Below are positions 60,368 through 64,000 of a stretch of 64,000 nt of DNA, piece after piece; within the stretch, counting starts at the first letter, position 1; each line of letters starts with the position of its first letter. The translations under genes and the position numbers were made by a program. The DNA lies in assembly GCA_000711775.1 (NCBI GenBank), contig ARYC01000077.1, positions 58,812 to 122,811 of the forward strand, given 5' to 3'. The notes under the pieces are model-generated. The model saw only the letters and a program-made list of their open reading frames with translations. It ran no database searches and was not told the DNA's origin. This DNA is from Oxytricha trifallax (Eukaryota > Ciliophora > Spirotrichea > Sporadotrichida > Oxytrichidae).

Positions 60368-60959
60368 ATGAGAACTAAAATACCCAGTTCTATGAATATG
60401 AACACAGATAATTTTAAGAAAACAAAACTTACTCTTCCAAGTCTAATTCTTAAGAAACGATAAACCTATAGTAATTTATAATTAAAATATTGGTATCAAA
60501 AATTTCTAGTTAATATAAATTTATAGTTTAGATCAACTTTGATAATGATAAAAAATTCCCAGAAATAAATAATCCACTCTCTAAGAAGCACCTAATTATT
60601 AATTCTTAGTTTCAGTAAGTGTCGAATATGCAATAAATATAGAGTGGCATAGCTCAATAACAACAACAGCATCAGTAAAAATAGAACCCCAATTTAAGGA
60701 TAAACACAGCTAATAATAATAATAATTTGATCACATTGAGGTCTCTAGGGACCCCCGATCAATAAGCTTTAAAGCATATAAGGGTCAAGCCCTTTTAATA
60801 TTATTGATAAAATAGAAAAAGATAGGAATTTTGATAAATAAATTAAAACTTAATATTTAAAAATTTGGTCATAAGTCCCCAGCTGTTGCAATGAGTAAGA
60901 ATGAACAAGCTGCTATAAGTGTAGATTAGCAAAGATTTGTACGATTCAACTACTTTTGA
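60368..60959 (+). CDS. Small Q/N-rich protein of unknown function, interrupted
   Basis: ATG at 60368 (MRTKIPSSMNMNTDNF) followed by KKTKLTLPSLILKKRQTYS, an eliminated segment near 60465-60540, then FDNDKKFPEINNPLSKKHL and a Q/N-rich stretch (QQQQQHQQKQNPNLRINTANNNNN) to about 60745. At a run of five C near 60752 the frame slips to INKLQSIQGSSPFNIIDKIEKDRNFDK. A further AT-rich gap near 60840-60870 precedes KSPAVAMSKNEQAAISVDQQRFVRFNYF and TGA at 60957-60959. No family is recognised. The slip may be a sequencing error, a tiny IES or real decay. The block ends just before the GC-richer island. Confidence 0.5.
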
Positions 60960-61423
60960 AACTTTTAATCAATATTTACGATTTCTAACAACATTTGAGT
61001 GTTTAGTAGTGATTTGAAGCTGGATACTCCCAACCTTTGGTGCGAATGCAGGTAGCTGTTGTTGCATTAGTGCGATTAGAGTGCATAATGATGGTTGGAG
61101 TGAGAGTTGAGAGTGTAGATTAGACCATTCATTGCTATTAAGCTTCAAGCTTTGTGATTCATGCTTGCTTTAGTTAGAACTGCTATGAGATGACACTAAA
61201 CGACCATGGTTGGCTATAGTGGCAAAGTTGGTGTCTCGAATGCGCGCAAGCGAGGGAGGTTGTGATGGTTTGGAAGGTTTGAATGATTTAAACTTAAACT
61301 TAAAAGTGTAATATGTAATACTTCGTTTTAATCGCTAATCTAATCTATAAAACACTCTTCGTCGCGATTCTTGCTGTCTTTAGCCCCCTCTTGGTAGGTT
61401 GTCGATTGTTGCCAACATTTGCA

Positions 61424-62060
61424 TCAAACGAAGCCGTGCTTGATGGTGCTGCACCACTGCTTCACGCTGAAGGCCCAGAGCTTGTTCACGTCGGTCTTGG
61501 TCATGGCTTTCAGAATCTGCGAGAGCCGCTTCACGAGGTGGATCCTATAAAGTGTTACGTATATACTATACTTACTTGCTATCAGCCTGCTCCTATCGAA
61601 GGTGCCTCTTGATGTAGGAGAACAATGCTCGATGGGGTTAAGCCAGGGTGAATACTCTGCATTGAAAAGGACTGTCACCTTGAACTTCCTAGCAGTCTCC
61701 AACACCTCCGAATACTTGTGAATGACTGCGTTGTCCATGAGCAGCACGATCCTCTTCGACGCGAGGTCCTTGTCAGTGCGCAGCTGGCGCAGGGTGTGAT
61801 AGAGGAAGTTCTCGAACAGCATGGCGTCGAACGCGCCCTCGATGACCTGACTCGAGATCAACCTGTCCTTGGTGATGGCCGCCACGAAACTCATGGATAA
61901 CTGCTGCCGCTTGGTCGCCTCCTTCGCGATTGAGAGATTCCTTGCCAAGACCCCATACTTGCCTAGGCGTTGGTTGGCTTGTTCGCGCACCGTTGCGATG
62001 GGAGTGTATTACTATAGCGATTCGATGCAACAACTGCCAATGTTCGCTATAGCTGCTTGC
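61424..62060 (-). pseudogene. DDE transposase fragment, not of the TBE family
   Basis: Minus-strand frame with MSFVAAITKDRLISSQVIEG near 61870, VLLMDNAVIHKYSEVLETA near 61740 (second catalytic D), and FNAEYSPWLNPIEH near 61640 (glutamate E). These are the DDE_3/Tc1-mariner-IS630 fold motifs. The frame then shifts: the expected continuation FSYIKRHLRQEQ lies in another frame at about 61580-61615. Upstream sequence continues to about 62060 (IESLQQYTPIATVREQANQRLGK), but no clear first catalytic aspartate is visible. It differs clearly from the TBE transposase at 40761-41825. Genuine but decayed. Confidence 0.8.
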
Positions 62061-62109
62061 TTCTAGAGCTTACCTGCTTAACTTGATTCTAAACCTTATA
62101 TAAGATAGC

Positions 62110-62916
62110 TTAAATTGGTAGAATTTGCTTACTTTACTATGAATACTCTCTCATTTAGCTGCTGCTCCCACCCCTACTCGATAACTGAAGACGTTTAGGA
62201 GTGATTGGAATCCTGCTTCTACTACCTGCAACGCCTGAAACCTCACTGCCCTTACGTTAGGTGGATTGCAACCTGAGGCTGGCCAGGTTCTGAAGCAATG
62301 GAGCGAGCGCCGACGACGATTTGAGAGGGGTTTCTGGCTAGCTGCCAGCCTTCTTGGAGGAGCTGCAAATTATGATGGCGTCGAAGCGCTTCTGCAGCGA
62401 TGCGTGCGAGCACTGCCCTCAGGGGCTTCCAGGATAGGTGACAGCTGAGTATGTCTCTGATTACGACGACTTTTCACAGGAGTAGCAGCAATACTCTCCC
62501 ATCTCGCACCCAAGATACGCTGTTCCTAAGTGTAAGATTTCCAGCATAACTTTGCAAAGATCGATTTCGAGTTTGGACTCTGGAGAGCGGATGGAAAACT
62601 TCCAGGTGCTGTTCCTGTTCTGGAGCTTAGGCTGGTCTAGTCTTGCTTACTAGCGATTGTCGAGGAGAGTGCCTGAGGTGTAAGAGAGCTTCGTTGGTTT
62701 AGGATTGGATGGGAAAGTAATGCCCAGCACGGCCGATGCCCACTTCACTGCAGTCTTCTCCTATGGCTTCAGCGCTCTCTGCTTGATCTCTTCGTACTCC
62801 TTTGATTGCAGAGACCAAAGTTAAGTATCGATTGCGATGAGAAACTGTGATGAGAGGGACTCTTAGCTGACTATTCGCCAAAACCTATAGAGTTCGACAG
62901 CGATTCCATGTACGAA
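62110..62916 (-). pseudogene. Unknown ORF abutting the telomere-like end
   Basis: Read on the minus strand from the repeat end at 62917: HGIAVELYRFWRIVSQESLSS, then EYEEIKQRALKPQEKTAVKW and KLEIDLCKVMLEILHLGTAYLG, and a cysteine cluster CEMGEYCCYSCEK near 62480. A TGA follows at about 62447 (TYPGSP-stop), after which the same frame continues open (SHASLQKRFDAIIICSSSKK) to about 62150. No ATG is certain. Position between a transposon end and a transposase suggests a transposon accessory gene. No family recognised. Confidence 0.5.
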
Positions 62917-62933
62917 GGGGTTTCGGGGTTTTG
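62917..62933 (-). repeat. TBE-like telomeric terminus with one substitution
   Basis: Reads GGGGTTTCGGGGTTTTG, identical in length and, apart from one T-to-C change, in sequence to the 17-base right end of the TBE at 41911-41927. It is followed by AAAT. Beyond the 17 bases the sequence (CGTACATGG on the inner side) no longer matches the TBE inverted repeat. I found no matching left end in the window. Confidence 0.7.
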
Positions 62934-63084
62934 AAATAAATTAAAATTAAAATAAAATTGCTATTAGACAATATAGAAGTTATCAGCGAACAGGCGTGAG
63001 CGCTGTTGATAGAGGTATAGTGTATGAAAGATTAGATATTTAACATGCAAAATTTTAATTTCACTCTCACGAACTGATTCAAAA

Positions 63085-63909
63085 TCACTCCAGCTCATAG
63101 ATCCACTCCTCCTTGTTCCCCTTCACGATCAAGTAAGCGATTGCACTCTCGAAGCAATGAGGCTTCATCACGGTTCCCATGTTGAGGGCCTTCCTCAATC
63201 TCGCCATTCTAAGCTGCAGGTGTGGTGGAAGCAAGTTCTAGGTCTGAGTCTTGCACTTGGCAGCTTTCTAGGAAACTTGACTCCTTAGGTACTGTATAGT
63301 CCCTTTGTGGACTTTAGTTGCTGGGTGAAGCAGGTGGCATATCAAGTTTTCATACCTTTGGCGATCGCTAGCAGTTCTTCGCCCTTGCTGGTCTTGACAT
63401 GATGCGCTCTAAGGGACTTGTTCTCATTCAACCACTGCTTGAGGTACGTGATGAAGCACTGATGCTGTAATGATGTTGACTTGTAAGGGAAGCTCATAAA
63501 ATGGTTTACCAACCTCTGGAACACCATTGCCATGTACCAGCCTTGCTCAAACAAGTTCTTTACATTCGAAATCTGCTTTGACGAAGGCTAGTAAGGAAGC
63601 TAGCCCTTGCGGGGTCTCTCCTTGAAGGTTCCAGGCTTCCAGCTAATGTGAGTTTTGAAGTGGATGAAGCGGAACTTCGAGCAGCCAAGGTAATCGAAGA
63701 TATCGGTGTCAATTCGCTCATTCGTTTTCAAGACTTCAAGCGCCTCTGCACAGTGGGGATTGCTCTCGTCAAAGTATACTGTGAAAGCATTGTTGACACT
63801 CCTTACCAGCTAGCTGTTGAGGTATGACTCGAAGATGGAGCGCTTGGTCTCTTGCAGCAAGTCAAGGACTTTGGAGTTTACAAACTCTATCGAAGGTATG
63901 ACTAGGTTA
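63085..63909 (-). pseudogene. Unknown GC-rich ORF with one frameshift
   Basis: Minus strand, from about 63909: IPSIEFVNSKVLDLLQETKR, NNAFTVYFDESNPHCAEALEVL, DYLGCSKFRFIHFKTHISWKPG, GWYMAMVFQRLVNHFMSFPYK, LRAHHVKTSKGEELLA, to a TGA at 63342. The coding character continues in a shifted frame (RQRYENLICHLLHPATKVHKG ... MGTVMKPHCFESAIAYLIVKG) to TGA at 63085-63087, so one small indel near 63360 splits a protein of about 275 residues. Upstream continuation past 63909 is interrupted. No domain is recognised; it uses few TAA/TAG codons, unlike the host genes. Confidence 0.6.
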
Positions 63910-64000
63910 TGATATCTTACTTTAGGACTACTCTTTGATTCTGCTATTTAATAAGTAAAGCATGGCTTGCTTGTAAACCAAGGATTTCAGCTGGTAAATT

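Larger units (their letters stand above)
61000..64000. other. GC-richer transposon-derived island
   Basis: Base composition changes abruptly near 61.0 kb from strongly AT-rich to roughly balanced, and stays so to the window end apart from short AT gaps (about 62935-63060). The codons used here favour CAG/CTG/GCC-type triplets not seen in the rest of the window. All coding-like blocks are on the minus strand and carry frameshifts or internal TGA. It contains a DDE transposase and a TBE-like telomeric end, so it is best read as germline-limited mobile DNA of different origin or age from the AT-rich surroundings. Confidence 0.65.

Noticed and set aside
9768..60959. Many in-frame TAA/TAG codons as signs of pseudogenes
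   Set aside because: All conserved families here read through TAA and TAG at glutamine positions and stop only at TGA, so this is a reassigned code.
61391..62448. Plus-strand frames in the GC-rich island
   Set aside because: The minus strand carries the recognisable DDE transposase motifs; GC-rich DNA leaves all frames open by chance.
1..64000. CRISPR arrays, bacterial operons, riboswitches, tRNA or rRNA genes
   Set aside because: No spaced identical repeats, no ribosome-binding pattern and no cloverleaf or rRNA core sequence was noticed; the organism is a ciliate.

Overview
This window looks like germline (micronuclear) DNA of a spirotrich ciliate of the Oxytricha/Stylonychia type. Three things point there. 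(1) Every recognisable protein reads only if TAA and TAG mean glutamine and TGA is the sole stop. (2) Genes are cut by short AT-rich segments flanked by a few bases of direct repeat (pointers); removing the segment plus one repeat restores the frame, as for internal eliminated sequences (IESs) between macronuclear-destined segments (MDSs). (3) A 4.11 kb transposon ends in C4A4/G4T4 telomeric repeats, the hallmark of telomere-bearing elements (TBEs).

Layout. 1-9767: AT-rich germline-limited DNA without a convincing gene, holding three large foldback elements. 9768-11770: DBP5/DDX19-like RNA helicase in six MDSs. 12001-18769: a very large Q/N-rich protein with many IESs, one of them a 262 bp TA-flanked inverted-repeat element. 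19243-23597 (-): CAF1/POP2 deadenylase with Q-rich extensions. 24425-26845: two neighbouring short-repeat proteins. 27526-30618: tubulin tyrosine ligase-like (TTLL) polyglutamylase-type enzyme. 30775-35226 (-): WD40-like protein. 35377-36923 (-): RS-rich protein with two RRMs. 37094-43945: pseudokinase-like/WD40 protein carrying a TBE inside an IES. 44091-45393 (-): unknown. 45512-50158 (-): MSH6-type MutS. 50411-51235 (-) and 53562-55215 (+): the amino and carboxyl parts of one XRN2/RAT1-type exonuclease, inverted relative to each other, with an IES-free PLRG1/PRL1 gene (51846-53399) between them. 55364-59414 (-): ABCA-type half transporter. 60368-60959: small Q/N-rich gene. About 61.0-64.0 kb: a visibly GC-richer island with decayed DDE transposase and other ORFs and one near-perfect TBE-like telomeric end.

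Most identifiable genes are housekeeping functions (RNA decay, splicing, mismatch repair, tubulin modification, transport) expected on separate nanochromosomes after development, so operon logic does not apply. The strongest items for a second look are the split, inverted exonuclease gene, the TBE sitting exactly inside a pointer-bounded IES, the telomere-motif-ended 262 bp element, the GC-rich transposon island and the three foldback elements. MDS/IES borders were found by eye; those with exact positions were checked for a shared pointer and frame continuity, the others are approximate.
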